Source: Limnanthes douglasii subsp. nivea (lineage: Eukaryota > Streptophyta > Magnoliopsida > Brassicales > Limnanthaceae). Taken from it: a stretch of 64,000 nucleotides of DNA. This document shows, piece by piece, positions 24,092-34,620 of the stretch. The notes beneath the pieces were generated by a model. The model did not search any database, was not told the origin of the DNA, and worked only from the letters and a program-made list of their open reading frames with translations. The DNA lies in NCBI GenBank assembly GCA_036936605.1, contig JAUPFV010000003.1:104479278-104543277 (forward strand), given 5' to 3'. The position numbers and the translations under genes were made by a program. How positions within the stretch are numbered: position 1 is the stretch's first letter; every line of letters starts with the position of its first letter.

Positions 24092-24136
24092 ATGCTAGCT
24101 TCCATTCAACTGTTTCTCCACTACCACATTCTCTAA
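24092..24136 (+). CDS. Upstream ORF in the leader of the BG1-like gene
   Basis: A 14-codon ORF (MLASIQLFLHYHIL) begins at the first ATG downstream of the inferred start site and ends with TAA 38 nt before the main ATG. It could reduce translation of the main ORF by requiring reinitiation. Its peptide is not recognised, and whether it lies in the mRNA depends on the true transcription start. Confidence 0.4.
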   Translation: MLASIQLFLHYHIL

Positions 24137-24174
24137 CTCTTTCATCTTTTCTCATCTCTAAATCAAACTCATTA

Positions 24175-25428
24175 ATGGATTCTCGGAAGAAAGTATCTGT
24201 ACCTCTACGATATAATCGGTCTGTAAACCGGAAGGAAGATGCTCCGTCGTTCTCTTCCACTCTACTCGACGCGATTTACCGTTCAATCGACGAACCGAAC
24301 GGTGCAACTGCTAAAGGTGAGGATGATAAACACATTTTCTACAACCAAACTACTACTACGAAGAAGAAACAGTATAATGTTTCTGTTGTTGATGATGAGG
24401 AGATCGCCAGTTGGAGACGAGCTTGTTTGATTGAGAAATGGATGGATAAGAAAGCGAGTGAGAAAGTTGTTGTTCGGAGAGATTCTGTAGTTGATGATTT
24501 TAATAGATCGAGGAGGATTCGAAAGGATTCTGTTGTTACTCCTGCGTTTTTTAAGAATTCGAGCTCCAGCTCGTCTGACTCGAGTTGTGGCGGTGGATTC
24601 TCCTCGTCGGAGTCGGATTCGTTTTACTCTGGTGCTCCGCCGTCTAACTGTCATTTCTCCGGTCAGATCAAACCGCCAAAACCGATTCGGACGAGTGTCT
24701 CGTTAGCTAAAACCGATCAGTCAGAAAGATCAGTTAATTGCGAGACGGCGTCACAGAAGCCTAACGTTAAACAAGAATCCGGTAGTTTTTTTAGGACGAA
24801 ATCCAAGGCGTTGAAGCTTTACAGTGATCTTAAGAAAGCGAAGCAGCCGATTTCTCCCGGTGGCCGTCTAACTAACTTTCTCAACTCAATTTTCACCGGA
24901 AACGCCGCGAAGAAGGCTAACAACAATGTATCGAGGAGGAGCGAGCAACCACAACCAGCATCAACGTGTTCTTCCGCTTCTTCGTTCTCCAGGTCCTGTT
25001 TAAGCAAAACGCCGTCTTCTCGTGGAAAATCAAGCAACGGCGTGAAACGATCTGTTCGATTCTGTCCGGTTAGCGTAATCGTGGACGAAGATTCAAAGCC
25101 TTGTGGTCAGAAAAATCTGTACGAAACCAAACAGATAATATCATCATCAACAACAGAAAACCTGAACGGATTTCGAGTATTGGAAGAGAACCGCCGAGTC
25201 GTACAAGCAGCAAAAGATCTCTTGAAAAACTACAAGAACGCAAAAGAGCTCGAGAGGACAAGAGAAAACGTGAACATTAACAAGAATGCAGTCCCGTACG
25301 AAGAAGAAGACGACGACGATGATCTTTTCGAATTGGATCATCTTAACAAGTACCGCGAAGAATTGCCTGTATACGAAACAACCAATTTGGGTACGAATCG
25401 AGCAATTTCTCATGGTTTCTTTCTCTGA
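24175..25428 (+). CDS. BIG GRAIN 1-like protein
   Basis: An intact intronless gene for a 417-residue protein of the plant BIG GRAIN 1-like family. In rice, BIG GRAIN 1 is a membrane-associated positive regulator of auxin response and transport that affects grain size; the role here is inferred from family. The family signatures are in order: SFSSTLLDAIYRSID (residues 25-39), the WRRACLIEKWM block (80-90), a Ser-rich low-complexity stretch (129-152), KPIRTSVS (169-176), the basic TKSKALKLYSDLKKAKQPIS (208-227) followed by PGGRLTNFLNSIF (228-240), VKRSVRFCPVSVIVDE (290-305), an acidic run (376-386) with LFELDHL (384-390), and the C-terminal YREELPVYETT...NRAI. There is no signal peptide or clear transmembrane segment. 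The ATG has G at +4 and follows a CT-rich leader with a uORF. It is the only undamaged gene in the window, isolated among transposon relics. Confidence 0.92.
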   Translation: MDSRKKVSVPLRYNRSVNRKEDAPSFSSTLLDAIYRSIDEPNGATAKGEDDKHIFYNQTTTTKKKQYNVSVVDDEEIASWRRACLIEKWMDKKASEKVVVRRDSVVDDFNRSRRIRKDSVVTPAFFKNSSSSSSDSSCGGGFSSSESDSFYSGAPPSNCHFSGQIKPPKPIRTSVSLAKTDQSERSVNCETASQKPNVKQESGSFFRTKSKALKLYSDLKKAKQPISPGGRLTNFLNSIFTGNAAKKANNNVSRRSEQPQPASTCSSASSFSRSCLSKTPSSRGKSSNGVKRSVRFCPVSVIVDEDSKPCGQKNLYETKQIISSSTTENLNGFRVLEENRRVVQAAKDLLKNYKNAKELERTRENVNINKNAVPYEEEDDDDDLFELDHLNKYREELPVYETTNLGTNRAISHGFFL

Positions 25429-25477
25429 TTAGCGAGTATATGTTAGTTAGTTAATGGTATTGGTAATGGTGTGGTGT

Positions 25478-25495
25478 GGGGTGGGGTGGGGTGGG
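25478..25495 (+). promoter_or_regulatory. G-quadruplex motif in the 3' UTR
   Basis: Four G runs separated by single T residues (GGGGTGGGGTGGGGTGGG) start 50 nt after the stop codon of the BG1-like gene, on the coding strand. Single-nucleotide loops make this one of the most stable quadruplex patterns known, and it would form in the mRNA. A regulatory role is not shown. Confidence 0.7.
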
Positions 25496-25594
25496 TGGTT
25501 AATTACATTACATAGTAATAAGAATCAATCTTTGTCGGGGGTATAATTTCAATATCTTGTTAGTACATCAACTTCATATTTCAGTATGGTTTTC

Positions 25595-25612
25595 ATGTAA
25601 TAATAAGAATTT
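25595..25612 (+). terminator. Candidate polyadenylation region of the BG1-like gene
   Basis: TGTAATAATAAGAAT, with AATAAT/AATAAG near-upstream-element variants, lies about 170-180 nt after the stop codon, followed by T-rich sequence. Plant poly(A) signals are loose, so this is tentative. Confidence 0.35.
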
Positions 25613-27816
25613 CTTCTGTTTTATTGTTAATCTATATTCTAATTTTTAAGTTTTAACGTACAAGTAAATTACTATTTTCTCCTCCTTGGAATAGTAGTCT
25701 TTTTTTCAACGTAACAGTCTCACCATACATGTTAAAGGGACTTGTTAGTCAAAAGTGACTGTTCTGAGAGAGATAGATGGTCTCTAAAGCTCTTGACAAA
25801 AGGATCTTGAGATGGATCCTCTATCTATTAACCTTAGTTCAAAATACTATACAAACTTATATATCGATAACGATAAGTATAACGAACTTTGATTATATAG
25901 TATTAAAATTGTAATTGTACAAAGTACATATTCATAATGCGAATTTACTTTTAGCAATAAACTAATCTTTGAAGGACCACAAAATCTTAACAGTATGATA
26001 TTGTTAATTAAATTATAATAAAAACAAGCTTAAAAGAATATAGTATATAAAAGACTATGAAATTGGTGGTTGCTTGGACTGTAGGAAAAGAAAAGGCTAT
26101 TTTGTCAACAAAGTAATGTGACTAGGCAATGAAATGCCTATGCCTAATACAAATATTAGCACGAGGAGGGACCTCTTATTTAGATGATAACTACAAAATT
26201 ATTGGTACACAAAAGTTGTAATTAGTTTTGTAAAACAAAGATTAACAATAGTCTAATCAAGAATTAAGATTTCTTTTTTACTCCTATCAATTAACCGTAA
26301 ACTTTAATATATATATATATATATATAAATATATCTAGAAAAAATTTATGATATACAAAATTGGATACGCTGTTATAAAACCAAATTTATATTAGAGTTT
26401 TATTTCAATAATCTTATATGAATTATACAAGCTACTCTTTAAAATCATCGTTGAGCGATGAAAATAATTTTTTTATATGATTTTAAAAGTTAAATAGGTT
26501 ACAAGCACCATTTTTTTTCTTAATATATTTTTATATTAAATAATTATTTAATTAATTAAATTAAATATTTTCGATTTAATAATATTTCCCACTATCTAAA
26601 TGCAGTGATATCTTAAAAACTTTACTGTTTAAGATTTCTTTTAGAAGAAGAATAAGTAGCAATAATATTGATGTTGATGAGTTCCGAATATTTATTAAAT
26701 TTATAGTAACGATTAACAAAATAATTTTATTTTATTTTTATATAATATTTGAATTGTTTGTGGTTAGTTTTTTAATTGATTATTTTTTATAAAATTAAAA
26801 TAGTTACTCAACGAATATATCCATGATAAATCTTTTTCCGGTAACTCGATTTATGATATGTTATGTTGGATACACAAATTTGCACAATTTTTTTTTATAA
26901 AAAAAATCACACGGTAAAATAGGTTCATATTTATCTATCATCAAATTTTCTGTATGTTGAATAAATTTGCCTTTAAAAGGTTTAACAAATTATGTTTTTT
27001 TTAATTTCGAACCAACTATTTCTTTTATTAAATTCGCCACGGATCTAACCTTAACACACAGAATTAAACTCCGTGCCACAATATCATTAAACACCTTATC
27101 AGTACCACAATATAAACGTATTTAACACACAAATACAACAAGACATAATTATTTTCTTGTTTATTTGGTAGAAAGAAACAAGAAAGAGTTGTTATTATCA
27201 AAAGCTTTAAATCCGTATTTAATGTGTGGGCATATGTTTTGGTTAATATGTCACTTAACAACCATGCACAAATACTCGCACCTACACGCCTCTGACCAGT
27301 TTGGTCCTGTCCTGTGACTATTACGTGCCATAGGACCAGAGATGGCTAGGTGTATGAGCACACTAGTAAGATCACACTTATAGGACCTGTGGCTGTACTT
27401 ATTTGTCTCATGGGACAAATGCTGGCTCCCTGTTTTTGTTCCTATTTGTTCACAATAATAATGTTAACTTACTGGATACAATTGTCTTCTAGTTTCAAAA
27501 GATCTTACTACTTGTTTCTCACTTTGTTTCTTTCTTTATAATCCCTATAAAGTTTGGATAATATTTGGGACCATGCTTGTGTTGTGTTTCTATAGGATAT
27601 TGTATCGAATCAAAATATTTAACCACGCATATTTTTATACTTGAGCAAAGATATGTTTATAATATATGTTAGTATCAAATGATATTCATCCCTTAGTATA
27701 AATTGGTCAATTTCGTAGAAGTAGAGCGGTTGGCACGGTACAAATTTTGACAGAATCGGATTGAATCGTTAAATTTAATCGGTTATGTTCGAATTTTGAT
27801 AGAATGGAATTGGATT
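25613..27816. other. AT-rich intergenic DNA
   Basis: No gene is seen. There is a short TA run at about 26310-26328 and a less AT-rich patch at 27280-27440 with small inverted repeats (TGGTCCT...AGGACCA at about 27301-27339), but no recognisable element. Confidence 0.5.
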
Positions 27817-27864
27817 AAACTTACCAGTTGGAATCAAACCAGACTTACCAGTTGGAATCAAACC
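27817..27864 (+). repeat. 24-bp tandem duplication
   Basis: The unit ACTTACCAGTTGGAATCAAACC plus two bases occurs twice in direct tandem with a 24-bp period. It lies in a stretch rich in CGGTT/GGTTCGA-type sequence that resumes at 28370-28490 on the other side of the LINE tail at 28025-28290. Confidence 0.8.
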
Positions 27865-28024
27865 AGATAGTTAAATTTTTAATTAGGTTTCGTCTGGTTT
27901 AGTCTGTTTCAGTCCGGTTCAGTTTTGTCTTTTTAAAAAATAAATAAATCTAATTGTAATTTGATTTTAATTTTTTTACACGATATAAAAATTAAAAATA
28001 ATTCTTATTTTACTTTTTATTTTT

Positions 28025-28290
28025 TTTGGTGAATAAAAGCATTAAATTGAAATGAAAATGTTTATACAAATACATGGGGCATACTCCGAGGAGATAAAAA
28101 ACATAACAGGCATATAAAATAGATCAACTCTAAAAAGTGAGTACCGCTAAAAAGGAATGCATGCATTGTCGGGATCAAAGAGTAAGAAGCAACATAAACA
28201 CTTGTCGGGATTAAAGAGTAAGAAGCAACATAAACACCCGGTCGTATGAGCAGAAATACATAAATTGTAAATAGAAACATTATAAGTTAG
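28025..28290 (-). mobile_element. LINE 3' end, 5'-truncated
   Basis: On the minus strand the 3' terminal part resembles the 3' end of the LINE at 38524-41332. Both contain ATGCCCCAT followed by a TTGTATAAAC sequence, then an AT-rich stretch with TTTTAAT/TTTCAAT and TAATGC, ending near CACCAAAAA or AACCAAAAA. Reverse transcriptase is absent, as in the short 5'-truncated copies typical of LINEs. A 36-bp unit is duplicated inside (28166-28237). Confidence 0.55.
28166..28237 (-). repeat. 36-bp tandem duplication in the LINE tail
   Basis: Two adjacent copies (28166-28201 and 28202-28237) start TTGTCGGGAT and differ at one base (C/T). Because 36 is a multiple of three, the open frame on the minus strand repeats YVASYSLIPT. 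Confidence 0.9.
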
Positions 28291-28927
28291 TAAGTGAAAT
28301 TAGGTAGGTAAATTTTTTATATATTTATTCTTACCTAATAATTTTGATAATATTACGCATAAAAAACAATAAAGTTCCAACGGTTTTAACGGTTCGATTT
28401 CGTATAGTTTATTAGTTTTATGGATTCGATTCCAAAACGATTTTATCCGTTTATCAATTTAATTGGTTCGGTTTCAAATCGATTTTATGGGATGATGTGA
28501 TATTGAAGAGTATGTGGTAAGTTTTTTTTGGTTAATTTGTTCATTATAAATGTTAACTTTTTCATATGAATGAATATTTATGAACCTTCATAATTTTCTT
28601 TTGTGTGAATTTTAATTTTACGAAACCTCAAAATTTTCAAGTTTTTAAGGTTCGACACTAAAATATAAGGTAACGTTATTTAAAAAAATTATATTTGTAA
28701 TTTGTAGTTGATTTAATATTTAGTAAAAAACAAAAAAAAAACATATTCGCGATAAATTTTATTTGTTTAAATATTTTGAAAATTAATTTTTTTATATATA
28801 GATTTAATTTGTTTTGGATTTAAACTAAAATTATGTGAAATTTTATGTTTTTCAGCTAATATAAGAAGGGAAAATTTTATATAATGTACATTTTATATTA
28901 TTTCGTATGCGTTTTACTTAAAAGATA
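28291..28927. other. AT-rich spacer, no gene
   Basis: Nothing is supported beyond GGTTCGATTT-type phrases at 28380-28490 that match the flank to the left of the LINE tail, suggesting that the LINE fragment interrupted an older repeat. Confidence 0.45.
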
Positions 28928-29087
28928 CTATTTGTCTCATTTTACATATCATCATAATATATCAATACAAAATTTATTATTATTTATTATTTAATTTTTT
29001 AAATGTTTTTATAAAAATAAAAAATAATTTGATAATTTGTAATATTTACCCATAATTTTAAAGCAATGAATTATGAAATAGATGGAG
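28928..29087. mobile_element. Stowaway-like MITE
   Basis: A 160-bp AT-rich element between TA dinucleotides (28926-28927 and 29088-29089). The left end CTATTTGTCTCATTTTACAT and the reverse complement of the right end (CTCCATCTATTTCATAATT) are imperfect inverted repeats of the Stowaway CTCCNTC..TTTCAT type. There is no ORF. Confidence 0.5.
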
Positions 29088-29133
29088 TACCGCGCTTTAA
29101 TATTTAGGCGACCCATATATTGATTCATGCACC

Positions 29134-29207
29134 GACCAATTAGCTCAGTTGGTTAGAGCGTGGTGCTGATAATGCGAAGGTTACAGTTTTGTAGTCTATA
29201 TCGGCCA
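29134..29207 (+). tRNA. Decayed nuclear tRNA-Ile-like gene (anticodon GAU)
   Basis: The 5' half is well preserved: TAGCTC, AGTTGGTTA and GAGC make an intact D arm, and the anticodon loop is CTGATAA. The 3' end ATCGGCC plus A fits a tRNA-Ile acceptor, but the acceptor stem has two mispairs, the anticodon stem one mispair and two wobbles, and the T arm (ACAGT-TTTGTAG-TCTAT) has lost the GTTCGA sequence. Plant nuclear tRNA-Ile normally carries AAU or UAU. The overall sequence resembles the nuclear AAU gene with one A-to-G anticodon change, not the plastid GAU gene. Most likely a pseudogene. Confidence 0.6.
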
Positions 29208-29964
29208 AACTTTTAAAATCAGATCGTTAATTTCACCTTTTATAGAGATTCATCACATTTTTAGAGAACAAAATTAAGCAGTCGACCGATTGGCTCGCTA
29301 GATGGATTCTGAAATAATTGGCTCGCTAGACAGACTCTGAAATGTAAGATGAAATTAGATCATTTTAACTTTCAGGCTCCCAATCACTTGGTAGCTATAA
29401 CCCAATTAGAAAGAACTGAATTAGGTTATATAAGAATTGAATAACTTAACTAATCTTTCTTTTTCTAGTTGTTTTTTCATTTAATCAGGTACTCTGGTAA
29501 ATGAAGCAGATTTAAGTTAAGAAACCTTACCTTCATATTGTCTTTGTGTTGATGGAAGTGTGGCTCGAGAAACTAAATTATGCCGATTCTCTCCTTCGTC
29601 TTTTGTCCTACAAATTTATTTTGTTTATGAACAAATATGACTTCTTCTTCTTTTTTTTCCCTCAAGTTCTGTTTGAGCTTCAATTAGAGGTGGATTAAAT
29701 CGATTGTTACCGCTTAGGTAAAAAATTGGCGCTCTCAATTGTAATTGATTATAAGCCCTTAGACTTTAATCCTTTTTTTATTTTGTATTTAAAACTTTAT
29801 ATTATTAATAAAATGGTCTTTTACTTTTTAAAAAAGAAGAGAAGAATGGAGTACCAAATTAGGTATATGCTAAAAATAACCATTATTCTCCTATGTTTTT
29901 CACTTGTTTCAAACTAGTCCACTCCATTTATTTTTATTTCTTATTAGTCATCCATTTTTTAAAA

Positions 29965-30213
29965 CTTTACATGGTTGGACTCCCACACGTGTGATTGTTT
30001 AGGAGTTGCCACATGACAACTTAAACACTTTATTTTTTGTTCTCACATTTGGTCTCCCAATTTTTTTCCAATACTACTCACTCATTAAATTTGAATATTA
30101 TTAACATAAAAATTAAAAAACTAAATGTGAAATGAAAATCTATTGTTTGAGTTGTCGCGTCACAGCTCCTGAACAATTACATGCGCAGTAACTAAACATG
30201 CAAAAATTTATAA
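29965..30213. mobile_element. Inverted-repeat element (MITE-like)
   Basis: Left arm 29993-30026 (GATTGTTTAGGAGTTGCCAC and onward) and right arm 30144-30177 are imperfect reverse complements sharing ATTGTT(T/C)AGGAG and GACAACT(T/C)AAACA. Weaker complementarity extends outward to about 29965 and 30213 and inward to 30052 and 30119. The loop is AT-rich and non-coding. The superfamily and target duplication are not determined. Confidence 0.5.
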
Positions 30214-30772
30214 AACAAACCACTTTATAAATTAAAAAATTAACAAATAAATTATATAAACACAAAATATGTAACTAATAATGATTTTTACACTTAGATA
30301 TACTATATTAGTAAAGTTTATTGATAATTTACAGTATGTATATAACAAAGTGTTGTGTCACGTTATTAGTAAACTTTACCAATTTTATATAACTAATTCA
30401 ATCTAAATTGTAGCTCGATATTATTGGACAACCTAACGAAATTCGTAATACCTTAAAATATATTTCGGCTTCCGGTTTTTAAATTTCGGGTTATTACAAT
30501 GTGGTTTTATTACATTATTTGACATCTTCATATGTATATAAAATAGTAACGTCAAATAGAGAGGGGAGAACAACCGAACAAAAATGATGGGCCTACGATG
30601 CTCATTCATCCCAAGCAAGTAGGAATCGAAGTTGAGTGGAAGTGGAACCCATATAAAATTGAAGAGAATCGTTCAATAGGCTCTTTCGACCCCAAACGGG
30701 AAGCCAACCACTAAATTTTAGAACAGAAATAGAATAAGTTTTTATTTTCGTCGCTATATTTTTGCATTGCTT
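30214..30772. other. AT-rich spacer, no gene
   Basis: No supported feature. Positions 30600-30720 are less AT-rich but contain no recognised sequence. Confidence 0.5.
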
Positions 30773-30782
30773 AGTTTCACAA

Positions 30783-30941
30783 TTTTTTTTTTTCGGAGGG
30801 AACCCGCAGCCGCTACTCAGAGTGCAATGAGTGCGCACAGGGTAAACCCTCAGTCTGACGCGATATGTAGAGGGACTCGAACTCATGACCTTTTGATCAT
30901 AAGAATGCCATACTCAACCAACTCGGCTACCCCCTTGGAGC
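30783..30941 (-). mobile_element. Au-like tRNA-derived SINE with target duplication
   Basis: A complete 159-bp SINE on the minus strand. Its 5' end is tRNA-like, with A box TAGCCGAGTTGG (30918-30929) and B box GTTCGAGTC (30874-30882), the internal RNA polymerase III promoter. The body ends TGTGCGCACTCATTGCACTC, then AGTAGCGGCTGCGGGTTCCC, which resembles the 3' part of plant Au SINEs, followed by an 11-base A tail (30783-30793 as T). The perfect 10-bp duplication AGTTTCACAA flanks it (30773-30782 and 30942-30951). It would depend on a LINE enzyme for mobility. Confidence 0.92.
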
Positions 30942-30951
30942 AGTTTCACAA

Positions 30952-32638
30952 CTTCATATATATATATATATATGAGCAAATTGGAATTTCATCCTTTATT
31001 TAGGCCAGCCTATTATTTTACACTAATTTTCATTAAATAAGATATTAGGAAGATAAATCAAAATTTGTATGGAAAAAATAAATAAAAGTGCTGAGGTGAA
31101 TTTTCATCAAGTATACCGAAGGGTAATTTAGAATTTTGCGCTGCGAGAGAGAAAAAATATATATAAAAAAGGAAAAATAATCTCTGACCTTTTTTTATTA
31201 TTTAGATGATTAGTGTTGTAAATATTTTAGATAAAAAGGTAGATAATATTTTTTCAATCATTAGGTAATCCTAACATTTATGTTTGATTGCGAATTTGAA
31301 AATTAATTTTTTAATAATATTTTTAATCAAATTTTTATTATCTTTTACTGAGCAATCTAATGATTTTTTTTATTAAATATTATATTCAAGATTTGTTGGT
31401 CTTATACTTGTCTTGTTGTCTTGTGTGAAATATTTTTCGTCGGTCCAAATTTTTCTTGTGGATAAAGAAATATATATTACCAAAAGTAAAACAATATAAG
31501 TATGAGTAGTATATATCTTGCTTTTTATTTTCTAGGGGTAAATGATATCGGAAACAAAAATTTCATTTAAGATCGACAAAAGTTGAAAGAGATTTTTTTG
31601 AAAAATATGTTTTTGAATTGTTTATATGTATATGAGAATAACCTCATAGTCATTTCAAAACATAAAATGACTAGTAACTTTAGTTGATTGGCAGGAAATC
31701 CGAGAATTGAAGTTTCGGTTGGACCGAGACTTTATTCAATATATAAATATTATGACTTTGATTTTATTTTGAAGATTATGCATGACTGAAGTTTTTTAAT
31801 GCACTTACATTTTCTTTAAATATTTGTTTTTCACCTATTCTCACTTTCTTAGAAACTTCTTCATTTTCATGCGTTAAAGTTGTTCCTTTTCTTTGCTCTA
31901 TTTTTATTTTACAGTTAAAACTTTCGATTTTCATTTTGATATTTTACTTTTATTTCAAAAGAAGTATTACTTTTTTCAAGAAACATGAAATTTGAAGACT
32001 AATATTCAGAGAGTTGACGATCAATCTGGTAGCCAAAATTAGAACACCATTGCTCTATTTAGGACTCTTTCTCCTAACAAATCTGAAGAGAATGTAGATT
32101 CTTGGGATTTTCAGTGGAATCCCCCTCTAAATTAATTATTATTGATGTTGCTCATCTACAAGTATTATATCCAACTACTGACCCTCTTCCTCCAATGTTT
32201 GGGACCGTTAATCCATCCTCTCATATTGTTCATTTTGGCTTCATGAGTTTTAAAAATATTTTGAGTTTAATCGGTCATATGTATTTTTATATGAATGTAA
32301 ATGATTATGACTTGAAGAAAATATAATAAGAGATTCCGACCATTGTTAAAATTCAGTATCCAAAACCTGTTAAGTCCTATTTAAAATGCTCTAGTTCATC
32401 TAAAGTTTTATTTTTTACTCATATTTTTGATATGGGTCTTCAGTTCCCTCTTAGTTATATATAACCATAAACGTTCCACAATAAATTAGCCAAAATTCCT
32501 ACCACTCCCTCAAATATTTTCTTAATTTCATATGTTATTGTTCAGCTGGTAACCTTTACTTGCCCGTTTTTATATGGATAAAAATGAGAAGAGAAGTTTT
32601 GTATTATACATTTGATAATGCAAAACCGTGTTAGATGT
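30952..32638. other. AT-rich intergenic DNA
   Basis: A short TA microsatellite follows the SINE (30956-30973). The rest has no recognised gene or repeat; the plus-strand open frame at 32102-32326 matches no family I know. Confidence 0.5.
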
Positions 32639-32917
32639 TCATGTTGAAACAATTTCATTGTATGTTGTGATGATTCTTAGTAATCCATATCTATAATAAA
32701 TATTCAATTTGAGGAGGTTTATGACCTTTATGGATGTGATGTGTATAAGTAGTTGTGCTTCTACCCACTTGGAGAAGTAATCTACCGATAATACTAAAAT
32801 TTTCATTTTTCCTAAAGCGTTTAAAAGGACCTTACAATGGTAAGGCTCCATATGTAAAAAAGAACATTCTCTTATAGGACGACCACGAATTGTATTGAAT
32901 TTGAGAAGGTTTGACAT
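32639..32917 (-). pseudogene. Ty3/gypsy integrase fragment
   Basis: A 92-codon frame spanning the end of the integrase zinc domain and the start of the catalytic core. LHMEPYHCKVLLNALGKMK, LSVDYFSKWVEA and the following KVINLL...RYGL are the standard first-Asp region of a Ty3/gypsy integrase. The second catalytic Asp (DNG) has been lost in the ITTYNE segment. No neighbouring pol domains were found, so this is an isolated relic, more diverged than the Tat copies at the window ends. Confidence 0.75.
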
Positions 32918-33899
32918 GTGTCATAATTCTTTACAAACTTATTTGTATCATCCATAATTTTAGTCTAATAGTAACCTTGGAGAAAATAGCTTTTATGCAA
33001 TATATTCTTGGCACAATGAGCACTTTTCTCTCGATCATGGAGTCTTTATACTACAAAATTTTCTTTATCATGCTGAAACATCTGAGTAGTGGATTTGTGA
33101 GTATCCACTTGTACAAGGTATCAACTATCCATATGTATCTTATTAATTTTATTTTTATGTGTCTGACTCGACCTTATCCTCATGAAGTCTTTCTTCTTTT
33201 AAGTATCTTTTCGTAAGAGTTCTCCAATCTTATTTTTTAACTTTTTCTTCCTCCCTTTCTATTATCATGACTCCTGAAGTCGTGACGGTTGACAAGAACC
33301 TGTTTGGTAGATTAATAAATGATTTTTCTTATAAATTACCTATAATATTGAATTTGCACAAGTTGTATACACCAAAACATTAATAACTGCATTTTTTAAT
33401 TTTGGTACTTGTTAAAAATAACTTGGTTAAATAGGGTTTCCTGGCACGAAAGTTTATTTATATATTAGATGAGGTTTTCTCTTTTAGAATCTACTTGGTA
33501 TAAATCATGATTGACTACCAATTGAGATTATATGAAGAACTTTAATATTCTGACTAAAAAAAGATTTGTTATGTGAAGTCATGCTATTGCAACCTCATAC
33601 TTTGTCTTATTGTTAGAAGCAGAAAAACTGAATATAATGAATTGGCTCAAAATTTCCAATGTTGGATATATTAGTTGAATATATGTGCATATCCTAATTT
33701 GATGCAAACGACATCCGTTATGACTTTCCAAGTTGATTAAGTTTATTCTATGACAATATAAATCTCTTTGAATGATTTTCTATTAGGAAATTTACTACCC
33801 AGACTTGAACTTTAATTACAATTCATTAGTTTGAGCTTTATATCATAATTTCCTAACTCGACTATCCAAAGTTTGCAATACATTTTTTAAGGGGAATTA
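32918..33899. other. Spacer, no supported gene
   Basis: No recognised coding sequence. The minus strand may contain decayed 3' parts of the MULE transposase fragment at 33900-34620, but no motif is clear. Confidence 0.4.
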
Positions 33900-34620
33900 T
33901 ATTATTACTACAATCAACGAATGCAAATAATCTAATACGCACTTAAAATTGTTAACTTTATCCCCGTGCATCAACACAAATCTAACATAAAACATCAAAC
34001 TGGTAGAGGTTGTTATAATGATCTCAAACAATAACATCTAATACCTTATCATCTTGTAGGTGTTATCCATAATTTTTTTTGGAAACATACATAATATATT
34101 TACAATCATAAGTGTCTAAAGAAACTATTAATAATGATATCACTTTGATATTCGTTGGATCTATGTTATTCAAAATAAGTAAACCTTTTGAGTTATCCCA
34201 ACAAGTATCGTAATCGCGAGTGACTTAATTCTCAAAAATTTGTTGTTTTTGTCGAGCGTTGTATACAGTGCGCATGGACGGAATATTTTATCACTAAACT
34301 TTTTCATTATGCTTCAAAATTTTCAAGGGCAAGTTCCCATAAAGGTAAAAGTTTATACAAATGTCAATTGTTCTTTAGAAAAACGTCTCGTGTATGAATG
34401 ATTTTCAAAGTGTTATACAATAGTATGTTTGTGACTACTGTCCATTCATCGGGAGTGACCAAAGTTTATTTAAGCGACATCCAAAATTTGTTTTAGGGTC
34501 TAGCAATATTTTACATCATACAAATCTCTTGAATTTAAATAATATTTGAGGAATCATTCTACATTTCACATCATGACGACATATTTTTATAATAATTAAC
34601 TTGGGTTCTTTCTCAATCTT
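33900..34620 (-). pseudogene. MULE transposase fragment, copy 1
   Basis: This aligns with the better-preserved copy at 36470-37470. The minus strand encodes RTVYNARQKQQIF (34275-34231), equivalent to CTIYNARQKNQML of copy 2, and in both copies the same order of AT-rich motifs follows. The N-terminal side also matches around TTTAAATAATATTTGAG (34535-34552 against 37326-37342 on the plus strand). Many stops occur. It is probably part of a degenerate Mutator-like element on the same strand as copy 2. Confidence 0.5.

Noticed and set aside
24239..25413. Alternative frames overlapping the BG1-like gene, including a 123-residue minus-strand frame
   Set aside because: Arg/Leu-rich composition typical of out-of-frame reading; the 24175-25428 frame carries the family motifs.
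29134..29207. Plastid DNA insertion carrying trnI-GAU
   Set aside because: The sequence follows the nuclear tRNA-Ile pattern and the flanks are AT-rich nuclear DNA with MITEs.
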